Source: Bacillota bacterium (GTDB taxonomy: Bacteria; Bacillota; Dethiobacteria; DTU022). From it: a DNA stretch of 17,140 bases. Below, one piece after another: positions 1 through 6,646 of this stretch (positions within the stretch are counted from its first letter, which is position 1; every line of letters starts with the position of its first letter). A model generated the notes under the pieces. It had not been told where the DNA came from and did not search any database. It was given only the letters and a program-made list of their open reading frames with translations. The DNA is taken from contig JAAZHP010000281.1 of NCBI GenBank assembly GCA_012510625.1, positions 1-17,140 on the forward strand, given 5' to 3'. The translations under genes and the position numbers were made by a program.

Positions 1-40
1 AGGATGACAAATAAAGGATCAGGATGACAAAAAAGGTATT
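1..40. repeat. Imperfect 20-bp direct repeat downstream of truA
   Basis: The 10-mer AGGATGACAA occurs at 1-10 and again at 21-30, each followed by an A-rich, GG-containing stretch, so the edge of the window reads as two degenerate 20-bp units. The GGATCAGGATGACAA part resembles the end of a dispersed intergenic repeat often met in environmental bacteria; that is from memory and untested. The element may continue left of the window. No gene is seen in 1-74. Confidence 0.4.
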
Positions 41-74
41 GGGAAATTCCACCTGCCAGAAGGAGAGTTTTGTT

Positions 75-815
75 TCAATAGATTACTTTTTCCAGGCAGA
101 GTCCCTGCGGTGGGGCGGTTGGTCCAACCGCCCCCGGTCTCCGTCCTTCCAGCGCCGAGGAGACAGCGGCAGGTTCAAGCTTCCCCTGCCCCACCCGCAG
201 CAGGCTGCCCACCATAAGCCGGACCATCTTGTACAGGAAGCCGTCTCCTTCAAAAATTAACCGGAGCAACTTCTCCCCGGCGAGTTCAACCAGTTCCACG
301 CGGTAGAGAGTGCGCTCCGTGTATTGCACCGGGCTGCCTGTGGCCTGGAAAGCCCGGAAATCGTGGGTGCCTTCAAGCAGCCGGCACGCCTCCCTGACCG
401 CATCCTGGTTAAAGGGTCCTGGAAGATGGCAAGAATATCTCCGCCGCATCACCTGCGGGTAGGCAGCCCGGTCCAGGGTATAACTGTAAATTTTCCGCAG
501 GGCGCTGAAGCGGGCATGAAAATCGGGCGCCGCCGGCTCCGCTTTAAAAACTACGATATCTTCAGGCAGCAGAGCATTGAGCGCCGCCGGCAGGCGCGAG
601 GATGGTATTTCAAAGGGCGCATCGTAGTGGGCCGCCTGGCCGAGCGCATGCACCCCGGCATCGGTCCGGCCGGCCCCGGTGATGCGCAGCGGCTGCTTGT
701 AGATTACCGCCAGCGCCTTCTCCAATTCACCCTGGATCGTGGGCGCATTGTCCTGGATCTGAAATCCGCCGTAACCTGTGCCATCATAACTGATGCCGAG
801 ACGAATCCGGAACAT
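75..815 (-). CDS. truA: tRNA pseudouridine synthase A (TruA)
   Basis: TruA isomerises uridines 38-40 in the tRNA anticodon stem to pseudouridine in the cytoplasm. The protein (246 aa from the chosen start, near the usual 245-250) opens with RIRLGISYDGTGYGGFQIQ and carries the family motif GAGRTDAGVHALGQ, whose Asp (about residue 52) is the catalytic nucleophile. A later segment, FEGDGFLYKMVRLMVGSLL, is the typical second-half motif. I chose the ATG at 815 because GGTGAG at 824-829 lies 8 nt upstream; GTG at 824 and ATG at 821 sit on or beside that site. It lies 53 nt after ecfT, the usual Firmicute neighbour. In Bacillus rplM and rpsI follow; 74 nt remain here, so they cannot be judged. Confidence 0.96.
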   Translation of the reverse strand: MFRIRLGISYDGTGYGGFQIQDNAPTIQGELEKALAVIYKQPLRITGAGRTDAGVHALGQAAHYDAPFEIPSSRLPAALNALLPEDIVVFKAEPAAPDFHARFSALRKIYSYTLDRAAYPQVMRRRYSCHLPGPFNQDAVREACRLLEGTHDFRAFQATGSPVQYTERTLYRVELVELAGEKLLRLIFEGDGFLYKMVRLMVGSLLRVGQGKLEPAAVSSALEGRRPGAVGPTAPPQGLCLEKVIY

Positions 816-868
816 ATTCATCACTCACCATACCTTGATAAAGAACGGCCGATCTCCCCTCTATCCGA

Positions 869-1663
869 TCAAATACCGGAGAGTATAACCGCGACCAGGG
901 CGGCAAGAGCGAACAGGAGTGCACCCCAATCCGCTGCCGTCACCGGCTCTTCGCACATGCGAGTGCGCGCCGCGCCGATCCGGTAACCCCGCGCCTCCAT
1001 CGCCAGGGCCAGTGCATCAGCCCGGCGAAAAGCGCCGATAAAGAGGGGCACAATCAGCGGCGCAAACTTACGCGCCCGGCTAAAGAAGCCCCCTTCAAAA
1101 TCTGCGCCGCGCGCCATCTGAGCCCGCAGCAGCCGCTGGCTCTCCTCGCTTACCGTGGGGATGAAGCGCATGGCGATAGTCATGATCATGGCAATTTCCG
1201 CCGCCGGGATGCCAAGCTTGCCCAGCGGCTTGAGAAAGTATTCCAGCCCGTGGGCCAGGGCCAGGGGGGTTGTAGTCAGCGTGAGGAGCATGCTCATAAA
1301 AACCAGCCCCACCAGTCGCATAATCACAAGAATTCCCGCAGCTACTCCGGCCTGCTCCACTGTCAGCGGGCCGAGGCGAAGCAGAACTAGCCCGCCCTTG
1401 GTAAAAAAGAAGTATATGATCACGGTAAAAAGAACTATGTATACAACAGGCCGGAGAGCGCCCGCCAGGTAGCGCAGGGGTACCCGCGCGGAAGCAGCAG
1501 ACAGAAAGAGAAAAAAGAAGAGCAGTCCAAACCCGGCATATGTTTTCAGAATAAAGAGGATGGCCAGGGAAATCAACAATAGCAGCAGCTTGAAACGCGG
1601 GTTGATCCGGTGCAGGAATGTATTGCCGGGAAGATAGCGGCCAAGGGTGATGCTGCGTTTCAT
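869..1663 (-). CDS. ecfT: ECF transporter transmembrane subunit EcfT
   Basis: EcfT is the membrane scaffold of energy-coupling factor transporters. It couples the two ATPases to interchangeable substrate-binding S components for vitamins or metal ions. The 264-residue protein has strongly hydrophobic segments at about 25-55, 68-88, 105-130 and 245-262. It carries the two Ala-Arg-Gly coupling motifs that dock into the ATPases: ARG at about 184-186 (in AQMARGADF) and 224-226 (in AMEARGYR). Its ATG overlaps the ecfA2 stop as ATGA (1660-1663), with GGAGGG just upstream, so it is translationally coupled. Length and motifs are normal. The substrate cannot be told because no S component is encoded nearby. 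Confidence 0.95.
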   Translation of the reverse strand: MKRSITLGRYLPGNTFLHRINPRFKLLLLLISLAILFILKTYAGFGLLFFFLFLSAASARVPLRYLAGALRPVVYIVLFTVIIYFFFTKGGLVLLRLGPLTVEQAGVAAGILVIMRLVGLVFMSMLLTLTTTPLALAHGLEYFLKPLGKLGIPAAEIAMIMTIAMRFIPTVSEESQRLLRAQMARGADFEGGFFSRARKFAPLIVPLFIGAFRRADALALAMEARGYRIGAARTRMCEEPVTAADWGALLFALAALVAVILSGI

Positions 1664-2523
1664 CTCTTCACCCTCCTCGCGCGCCAGTTGTTGATCTCCG
1701 CCCTTGCTTCTTCAATGGAGAATAGGGCCGTGGAAAAGGGTAGTCCGGCCGCAGCCAGCTCATGCATCAGCCGGGTTACCGGAGGCAGCGACAGGCCGCA
1801 GCGGCTCAGCACTTCAACTCGGGAAAAGATCTCTGTGGCCGGGCCTTCCATAATGATCCGTCCCCGGTCCATAACCAGAAAATGATGGGCCATTAAAACA
1901 ACCTGCTCCAGGCGGTGAGTCACCACAACAACCGTAATTCCCCGATCCCGGTTAAGCTTCTGCAGCAGGGCAAATAGCTTGTCCTGCGCCGCCTGGTCCA
2001 GGCCGGCGGTAGGTTCATCGAGAATTAGCGCCCGGGGCTGCATGGCCAGGACCGATGCGATGGCGGCAAGGCGCTGCTGGCCGGCGCTGAGGTGAAAGGG
2101 CGATTTCTCTTTTAAAGCTGGATCGTTCAACCCTACCAGTTTCAGGGCCTGCTCAACCTGTTCTTTCACGGCTGCATGAGAGAGGCCGAAGTTGCGCGGA
2201 GCAAAAGCTATTTCATCAAAAAGTGTTTCGGCAAAAAATTGCATTTCAGGTTCCTGGAAGACCAGGCCCACCTTTTGGCGCACCCGGAGCAGTTCCCTGC
2301 GGCCGTAGCCCAGGGGCTCTCCTTCAATAAAGACGCGCCCCCCGGCCGGCCGGAGTAACCCGATAAAATGCTGCAGCAAGGTCGATTTGCCGCAACCGGA
2401 AGAGCCGAGCAGGACGGTGAAACTGCCCCGGGCAATAGAAAGATTTACCCCCCGCAGTGCCGCCACGGCGTAGGGAGTCCCGGGCAGGTAGGTATATTTT
2501 AAATCTTCTGTGCGAATAAACAT
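1660..2523 (-). CDS. ecfA2: ECF transporter ATP-binding protein EcfA2
   Basis: This is the second ABC ATPase of the ECF energising module, on the cytoplasmic face with EcfA1 and EcfT. The 287-aa protein shows Walker A GSSGCGKST (40-48), Q-loop FQEPEMQFF (89-97), Walker B ALILDEPT (165-172) and the H-loop His at 203. The signature is LSAGQQRL (145-152), where the usual motif is LSGGQ; one Gly is replaced by Ala. The start is an ATG at 2523 with GGAG 5 nt upstream, overlapping the end of ecfA1 by 25 nt. The C-terminal extension after about residue 225 is typical of EcfA proteins. A plain CbiO annotation would mean the same family. Confidence 0.95.
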   Translation of the reverse strand: MFIRTEDLKYTYLPGTPYAVAALRGVNLSIARGSFTVLLGSSGCGKSTLLQHFIGLLRPAGGRVFIEGEPLGYGRRELLRVRQKVGLVFQEPEMQFFAETLFDEIAFAPRNFGLSHAAVKEQVEQALKLVGLNDPALKEKSPFHLSAGQQRLAAIASVLAMQPRALILDEPTAGLDQAAQDKLFALLQKLNRDRGITVVVVTHRLEQVVLMAHHFLVMDRGRIIMEGPATEIFSRVEVLSRCGLSLPPVTRLMHELAAAGLPFSTALFSIEEARAEINNWRARRVKR

Positions 2524-3350
2524 AACTGCTCCACCAGCTCCCGGTTATGCAGTATCCCTCTGCACAGCGGAAAGCCGTCTTCACGCAGCAGGCCGGCCAG
2601 TTCGCCTGCCGCGGTAGTTCTTAGCCCAAGAGCGCGCAGCGGCCCCAAATCGGTAAGAATTTCCGCAGGCGGGCCATCCTGAACCAGGCGGCCGCGATCC
2701 AGAACGATTACCCGCCGGGCAAGCGCCGCCTCTTCGGGAAAGTGGGTCACGTGGACTACCGTGATCCCCCGCTCCCTGTTCAGCATCTGCAGGGTGTCGA
2801 TAACTGCAGCCTGGCCAGCCGGGTCCAGCATGGCCGTCGGTTCATCGAGGAGCAAGCAGCGGGGAGCGGCGGCCAGGATTCCGGCCATGGCCACCTTCTG
2901 CTTTTCGCCGCCCGAAAGCAGGTGCGGCGGAGTGGCCGCCAGTTGTGAAATCCCCAGCAGCTCCAGCGCCTCGGCCACGCGGCGGCGAATTTCCGGGGGG
3001 GGAACGGCAAGATTTTCGAGAGCGAAAGCAACGTCTTCTTCCACGGTGGCTCCGACAATCTGGTTGTCGGGGTTTTGGAATATCATGCCGCAGTGAGCGC
3101 GGATAAATGCTATGTTGTTCTCATCGGCAGTAGAGCGGCCGTCAAAGTAAAGCTCTCCGGAAGTGGGGCGCAGCAGTGCGTTGAATTGTTTGAGCAGGGT
3201 GGTTTTGCCCGATCCATTGGGGCCGATGAGGGCCACGTATTCGCCATCGGCAATTTGCAGGTCGATGCCCTCCAGGGCGGGAGGAGATTTCTCATCCTCT
3301 CCCGGGTAGGTGAAGGATAGGTTTCGTGTTTCCAGCAGAACCTCGGACAC
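2499..3350 (-). CDS. ecfA1: ECF transporter ATP-binding protein EcfA1
   Basis: First ABC ATPase of the ECF energising module. The 283-aa protein has Walker A GPNGSGKTT (43-51), Q-loop FQNPDNQ (91-97), a canonical signature LSGGEKQ (145-151), Walker B CLLLDEPT (165-172) and H-loop His 203, so it should be fully catalytic. Translation appears to start at GTG (3348-3350) with AGAGGTGAG just upstream; the first residues (SEVLLETRNLSFTYPGE) fit the family N-terminus. The gene stands 253 nt after rplQ behind a likely terminator and repeats, so it may have its own promoter; I see no clear one. Gene order A1-A2-T-truA is the standard Firmicute arrangement. Confidence 0.95.
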   Translation of the reverse strand: MSEVLLETRNLSFTYPGEDEKSPPALEGIDLQIADGEYVALIGPNGSGKTTLLKQFNALLRPTSGELYFDGRSTADENNIAFIRAHCGMIFQNPDNQIVGATVEEDVAFALENLAVPPPEIRRRVAEALELLGISQLAATPPHLLSGGEKQKVAMAGILAAAPRCLLLDEPTAMLDPAGQAAVIDTLQMLNRERGITVVHVTHFPEEAALARRVIVLDRGRLVQDGPPAEILTDLGPLRALGLRTTAAGELAGLLREDGFPLCRGILHNRELVEQLCLFAQKI

Positions 3351-3365
3351 CTGATCTCACCTCTT

Positions 3366-3407
3366 TTAAATCCCCCCCGGCTCCCCTTTTGCAAAGGGGG
3401 GAGATTA
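3366..3407. repeat. Palindromic GC-rich intergenic repeat, copy A
   Basis: On the plus strand this reads TTAAAT, a C-run, CCGG, then CCCCTTTTGCAAAGGGG and GGAGATTA. The inner part forms a 7-bp stem (CCCCTTT/AAAGGGG) around TGC. Copies B and C share the frame TTAAAT-C-rich-CCGGC-palindrome-AAAGGGGG. The copy ends just upstream of the ecfA1 ribosome binding site. It looks like a small interspersed, MITE-like or REP-like repeat without coding capacity. Confidence 0.7.
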
Positions 3408-3430
3408 CGTGCGGGGGTAGAACTGGGCCT

Positions 3431-3474
3431 ATATTAAATGCCCTCCGGCCCCCCTGTTGCAAAGAGGGGGTGAA
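3431..3474. repeat. Palindromic GC-rich intergenic repeat, copy B
   Basis: The unit ATATTAAATGCCCTCCGG is followed by CCCCCTGTTGCAAAGAGGGGG, an imperfect stem around TTGCAA. It is preceded by GGGCCT, and copy C is preceded by a matching CGGCCT, so B and C share a longer left flank. The TTAAAT of B lies 68 nt from that of A, and that of C lies 53 nt from B. Confidence 0.65.
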
Positions 3475-3483
3475 ACCCGGCCT

Positions 3484-3528
3484 ATATTAAATCCCCGCCG
3501 GCCTCACTTTTCCAAAGGGGGGAGATTA
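3484..3528. repeat. Palindromic GC-rich intergenic repeat, copy C
   Basis: The unit ATATTAAATCCCCGCCGGCC is followed by a decayed left arm (TCACTTTTCC) and an intact right arm AAAGGGGGGAGATTA that matches copy A exactly. The stem is weaker than in A, which suggests mutational decay after duplication. It abuts the T-rich end of the rplQ-side hairpin. Confidence 0.65.
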
Positions 3529-3534
3529 AGCTCT

Positions 3535-3576
3535 AATAAAAAGTGGGACAAACAGGTACGTCCCCAATGTCCCACT
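3535..3576 (-). terminator. Probable intrinsic terminator after rplQ, REP-like hairpin
   Basis: A perfect 9-bp inverted repeat (AGTGGGACA at 3542-3550 and TGTCCCACT at 3568-3576) encloses a 17-nt loop. Read on the minus strand the stem is followed by CTTTTTATT (five Ts, at 3538-3542 on the plus strand). This fits a Rho-independent terminator about 27 nt after the rplQ stop. The loop contains GGGGACGTACCTG, which resembles REP sequences linked to REP-associated tyrosine transposases; that resemblance is recalled, not tested. The long loop and short T-run make termination efficiency uncertain. Confidence 0.65.
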
Positions 3577-3603
3577 CCTCTCAATTTAGTTTCCCCGGGG
3601 GTT

Positions 3604-3945
3604 TTACACCACCAGCTCGATGATCACCATGGGGGCACTGTCACCACGGCGCGGACCCTTGGGGATAATGCGTGTATAACCGCCCTCTCTGACCTCGCAC
3701 CTGGGGCCTATTTTCTCAAACAGATCTTTGACCACGGTTTCATCGTATAGAAATGCCAGGGCCTGACGCCGCTCATGCAGCCCGCCCTTTTTGGCCAGCG
3801 TAATCATCTTCTCGGTAAGCGGTTGAATTGCTTTTGCTTTCGCGGCAGTTGTTTCTATCCGGCCCGCCTGCAGCAAAGCTGTGACCTGGCTGCGCAGCAG
3901 CGCTTTCCTGGGACCGCTTTTCCGGTTGAACTTTTGATAGGCCAT
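3604..3945 (-). CDS. rplQ: 50S ribosomal protein L17
   Basis: L17 is a 23S rRNA-binding protein near the peptide exit tunnel. The 113-aa protein starts MAYQKFNRKSGPRKALLRSQ and contains the family stretch TALLQAGRIETTAAKAKAIQ, then ends with the typical GGYTRIIPKGPRRGDSAPM and MVIIELV. It is a little shorter than the roughly 120 aa of Bacillus because of a compact middle. The ATG has GGAGGG 6 nt upstream. It follows rpoA by 21 nt, the standard end of the alpha operon, and a candidate terminator lies downstream. Confidence 0.97.
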   Translation of the reverse strand: MAYQKFNRKSGPRKALLRSQVTALLQAGRIETTAAKAKAIQPLTEKMITLAKKGGLHERRQALAFLYDETVVKDLFEKIGPRCEVREGGYTRIIPKGPRRGDSAPMVIIELVV

Positions 3946-3966
3946 TCCGTTCCCTCCTTACCGCGC

Positions 3967-4917
3967 TTACTCGCCGCTTTTGCTTAAGCTGAAGCCCAGT
4001 TCTTTCAGTTTTCGCTCCACTTCTTCAAATGATTTTTTGCCGAGGTTGCGTACTTTCATCATCTCTTCTTCGGTTTTACGCACCAGCTCCCCGACGGTAT
4101 TGATTCCGGCACGCTTAAGGCAGTTGTACGAACGTACCGAGAGATCGAGATCTTCAATCGCCATCTCGAGCTTTTGCTCCCGATCTTCCTCTTCTTTCTG
4201 CTCAACGGGATCAATCGCTTCGACTTCTTCGGTGAGGTCGATGAAAATAGAGATCCGTTTGTTCAATATCCGCGCCGCCTGGCTGACCGCCTCGTCGGGC
4301 TTAATGCTGCCGTCGGTCCATACTTCCAGAGTAAGCTTGTCAAAATCGGTAACCTGCCCCACGCGGGTATCTTCAACCTGGTAATTTACCTTGCGGATGG
4401 GAGAAAAAATGGAATCGACGGGGATCACTCCGATGGGCTGGTTCGGCATCTTGTTCCTCTCCGCGGGGACATAGCCGCGGCCTTTCATCGCAGTCATCTC
4501 CATTTTTAGACTCGCCTTCTCTTCGAGAGTGCAGATGGCCAGCTGGGGGTTTAAAATCTCCACACCCGCCGGCGCCTGGATATCTTTAGCCCTGACCACG
4601 CCGGGTTTATCCGTATCAATTACCAGGGTATGGGTCTCATTATCGTGAATCCTCATGGAAAGGGATTTTAAATTGAGGATAATCTCAATTGTGTCTTCCA
4701 GCACCCCGGGCAGGGTAGAAAACTCGTGCAATGTCCCGTCAAATCTCACGCTGGTTATAGCCGCACCGGGCAGGGATGATAGAAGAACCCGCCGCAGGGC
4801 ATTGCCCAGCGTGATCCCGTAACCTCTTTCCAGGGGCTCGACAATAAATTTGCCGTAAGTGAGCTGGTCGTTCTTTTCGACATACTCAATCCTGGGCTTC
4901 TCAATCTCAATCAGCAT
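3967..4917 (-). CDS. rpoA: DNA-directed RNA polymerase subunit alpha
   Basis: The alpha subunit dimerises to nucleate RNA polymerase assembly, and its C-terminal domain contacts UP elements and activators. From the ATG at 4917 the protein has 316 aa, the usual size. The N-terminal domain (MLIEIEKPRIEYVE, then ERGYGITLGNALRRVLLSSL) runs to about 230, an acidic linker (EQKEEEDREQ) follows, and the C-terminal domain holds LSVRSYNCLKRAGINTVGEL, with the DNA-contacting Arg at about 262 and Asn at about 265. An upstream in-frame ATG at 4938 is rejected because it lies in the ribosome binding site GGAGGAGGG. Neighbours are rpsD (47 nt upstream) and rplQ (21 nt downstream). Confidence 0.98.
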   Translation of the reverse strand: MLIEIEKPRIEYVEKNDQLTYGKFIVEPLERGYGITLGNALRRVLLSSLPGAAITSVRFDGTLHEFSTLPGVLEDTIEIILNLKSLSMRIHDNETHTLVIDTDKPGVVRAKDIQAPAGVEILNPQLAICTLEEKASLKMEMTAMKGRGYVPAERNKMPNQPIGVIPVDSIFSPIRKVNYQVEDTRVGQVTDFDKLTLEVWTDGSIKPDEAVSQAARILNKRISIFIDLTEEVEAIDPVEQKEEEDREQKLEMAIEDLDLSVRSYNCLKRAGINTVGELVRKTEEEMMKVRNLGKKSFEEVERKLKELGFSLSKSGE

Positions 4918-4964
4918 ATTTAATAAACCCTCCTCCATTTAGTATTGAGGGCATCGTTAACTGC

Positions 4965-5591
4965 TTAGCGTGAATAAAGCTCTACGATCAGGTGTTCCTC
5001 CACGGGAACATCGATCTCTTCCCGTTGTGGCATCCGGATAACTTTACCCTGCAGATGTTCCAGGTCAGCTTCCAGCCAATCAACGGTACTCTGGCCTTCG
5101 CCCGCCTCCCGGATCTCTTTAAACACAGGCAGGTTCCGGCTTTTTTCGCGTACTGCGATCACATCTCCGGGCCTTGTTAGATAAGAGGGGATATCAACCC
5201 TCCGGCCGTTAACCTGGAAATGGCCATGATTGACCAGTTGACGCGCTTCAGCCCGCGAGCGCCCGAACCCCATCCGGTAAACCACGTTGTCGAGGCGGCT
5301 TTCCAGCAGCTGCAGCAGGTTCTCCCCGGTCACTCCCTTGCGCCGGTCGGCCTCTTTAAAGTAGCGGCGAAACTGGCGCTCCAGGATCCCGTAGATCCGT
5401 TTGGCCTTCTGCTTCTCCCGCAGCTGTTGACCGTACTCGGAAAATTTCTGGCGGGACTGCCCGTGCTCTCCCGGAGGGTAACCTTTCCTGGCCACACTGC
5501 ATTTATCAGTGTAACAGCGATCACCTTTCAGGTAGAGTTTATTTCTTTCGCGGCGGCATAAACGGCACACCGCATCCCTGTATCGTGCCAT
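4965..5591 (-). CDS. rpsD: 30S ribosomal protein S4, zinc-binding form
   Basis: S4 is a primary 16S rRNA binder that nucleates 30S assembly. The 208-aa protein has an N-terminal zinc knuckle with Cys 9, 12, 26 and 31 (VCRLCRRE and DRCYTDKC). The S4 RNA-binding fold follows from about residue 97 (SRLDNVVYRMGFGRSRAEAR, then GHFQVNGRRVDIPSY). Its place between rpsK and rpoA is the clostridial layout; in B. subtilis rpsD lies elsewhere. The gap to rpsK is 58 nt. S4 often represses its own operon, but no leader structure was identified here. The ATG has GGGAGGTG about 11 nt upstream, slightly far. Confidence 0.98.
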   Translation of the reverse strand: MARYRDAVCRLCRRERNKLYLKGDRCYTDKCSVARKGYPPGEHGQSRQKFSEYGQQLREKQKAKRIYGILERQFRRYFKEADRRKGVTGENLLQLLESRLDNVVYRMGFGRSRAEARQLVNHGHFQVNGRRVDIPSYLTRPGDVIAVREKSRNLPVFKEIREAGEGQSTVDWLEADLEHLQGKVIRMPQREEIDVPVEEHLIVELYSR

Positions 5592-5649
5592 AAAGTGAAC
5601 TGCACCTCCCTTTGACCAATCCTCTGGATCGAGTCTTAATGTTTATAAT

Positions 5650-6042
5650 TTAAACCCGCCGCCTTTTCGGCGGCCGGCAGCCATTATGCGGAATGGGGGT
5701 CACGTCTTTAATCGTGTTTACTTCCAGGCCTGCAGCCTGCAGCGAGCGAATCGCCGCTTCCCTTCCGGCTCCCGGTCCTTTTACAAAGACTTCGACCTGT
5801 CTCATGCCGTGCTCCATGGCCGCTTTCGCGGCGCTCTCGGCAGCCAGCTGCGCGGCAAAGGGCGTCGATTTTCGCGACCCTTTGAAACCCACATTGCCGG
5901 CGCTGGACCAGGCAATGCTGTTTCCTTGCGTATCCGTGATCGTAATAATGGTATTGTTAAATGTCGATTTGATGTGCGCAACGCCGTGCTCAATATTTTT
6001 ACGCTCGCGGCGCCTGGTCCGCGTTGTTCTTTTTTTGGCCAA
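5650..6042 (-). CDS. rpsK: 30S ribosomal protein S11
   Basis: S11 lies on the 30S platform and contacts mRNA near the E site. The 130-aa protein has a basic N-terminus (MAKKRTTRTRRRERKN), the core motif HIKSTFNNTIITITDTQGN, SAGNVGFKGSRKSTPFAAQ, and the conserved basic end PHNGCRPPKRRRV. The start codon is TTG (6040-6042) with AGGAGG 8 nt upstream; no in-frame ATG fits the N-terminus. It lies 28 nt after rpsM and 58 nt before rpsD. Confidence 0.98.
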   Translation of the reverse strand: MAKKRTTRTRRRERKNIEHGVAHIKSTFNNTIITITDTQGNSIAWSSAGNVGFKGSRKSTPFAAQLAAESAAKAAMEHGMRQVEVFVKGPGAGREAAIRSLQAAGLEVNTIKDVTPIPHNGCRPPKRRRV

Positions 6043-6070
6043 CTTTAATTCCTCCTCCCTTCCTTAGAGG

Positions 6071-6442
6071 TTATTTCTTGCGCCGCACACCCACGGTTTT
6101 CCGGGGGCCTTTACGCGTGCGGGCATTGTTCTTCGTCGTCTGACCCCTGACCGGGAGGCCACGCCGGTGTCTGATCCCCCGGTAGCAGCCGATCTCAACC
6201 AGCCGCTTGATATTCATGGCCACTTCCCGCCTGAGATCACCTTCGACCTTGTAGTTCTTATCGATAAATTCCCGCAAGCGGTTAACTTCATCTTCCGTCA
6301 GGTCACGCACCCGCGTGTGGGGGTTAACACCGGTATTTGAAAGGATCTCCAATGCCCGGCTGCGGCCTATTCCATAGATATATCCCAGGGCCACGGCTAC
6401 CCTTTTGTCCCGCGGCAAATCTACACCCGCTATTCTGGCCAA
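6071..6442 (-). CDS. rpsM: 30S ribosomal protein S13
   Basis: S13 sits in the 30S head and forms bridges to the 50S and contacts with P-site tRNA. The 123-aa protein begins MARIAGVDLPRDKRVAVALG, includes YGIGRSRALEIL and GCYRGIRHRRGLPVRGQ, and ends in the basic tRNA-contacting tail ARTRKGPRKTVGVRRKK. The start codon is TTG (6440-6442) with a strong AAGGAGGTG 7 nt upstream. It is separated from rpmJ by 76 nt, the longest gap inside the ribosomal cluster apart from the one after rplQ; no convincing promoter or attenuator is visible there. Confidence 0.98.
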   Translation of the reverse strand: MARIAGVDLPRDKRVAVALGYIYGIGRSRALEILSNTGVNPHTRVRDLTEDEVNRLREFIDKNYKVEGDLRREVAMNIKRLVEIGCYRGIRHRRGLPVRGQTTKNNARTRKGPRKTVGVRRKK

Positions 6443-6518
6443 TTGACGGCACCTCCTTCAAGGCAAAAAAAGCTAAACAGAGCTAGATTTCCCTTCATAA
6501 ATTGTATCTATACCTTTC

Positions 6519-6632
6519 CTATCCCTGGCGCTGCTTATGCTTGGGATTCTGGCAGATTACTACTACCTTGCCCTTGCGCCGGATCACTTTGCATTTCTCG
6601 CACATCGGCTTAACCGAGGGCCTTACCTTCAT
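6519..6632 (-). CDS. rpmJ: 50S ribosomal protein L36, zinc form
   Basis: L36 is the smallest 50S protein, which stabilises 23S rRNA. Translating the minus strand from the ATG at 6632 gives 37 aa, MKVRPSVKPMCEKCKVIRRK, then GKVVVICQNPKHKQRQG and a TAG stop. Cys 11, 14 and 27 and His 32 form the zinc site, so this is the zinc-containing paralogue type. AGGAGG lies 9 nt upstream of the start. It follows infA by 14 nt, the conserved infA-rpmJ-rpsM order. Confidence 0.97.
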   Translation of the reverse strand: MKVRPSVKPMCEKCKVIRRKGKVVVICQNPKHKQRQG

Positions 6633-6646
6633 TTTTTTCGGCCTCC

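Noticed and set aside
29..53. Possible terminator after truA
   Set aside because: GGTGGAATTTCCCAATACC followed by six Ts on the minus strand looks like a hairpin plus T-run, but the stem is interrupted by mismatches and only about 4 bp are continuous on each side.
324..986. Long plus-strand open frame opposite truA and ecfT
   Set aside because: It is antisense to two well-supported genes, has no recognisable domain and no convincing ribosome binding site; high GC content makes such shadow frames common.
3484..3500. TTAATATA-like box as an ecfA1 promoter
   Set aside because: A minus-strand TAATAT occurs in repeat copies B and C but no -35 hexamer lies at the right distance, and the box is part of the repeat unit.
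3366..3528. CRISPR array
   Set aside because: Only three units with unequal spacing, palindromic cores and related rather than unique intervening sequence; this is a dispersed repeat cluster.
3457..3750. Plus-strand open frame across the repeat island and rplQ
   Set aside because: About half lies in palindromic repeats and the rest is antisense to L17; no protein family is recognisable.
6443..6518. Possible promoter or attenuator in the 76-nt gap between rpmJ and rpsM
   Set aside because: A TACAAT box is present on the minus strand but has no credible -35 element 16-18 nt upstream. The AGCT...AGCT stem before a T-run has only 4 bp.
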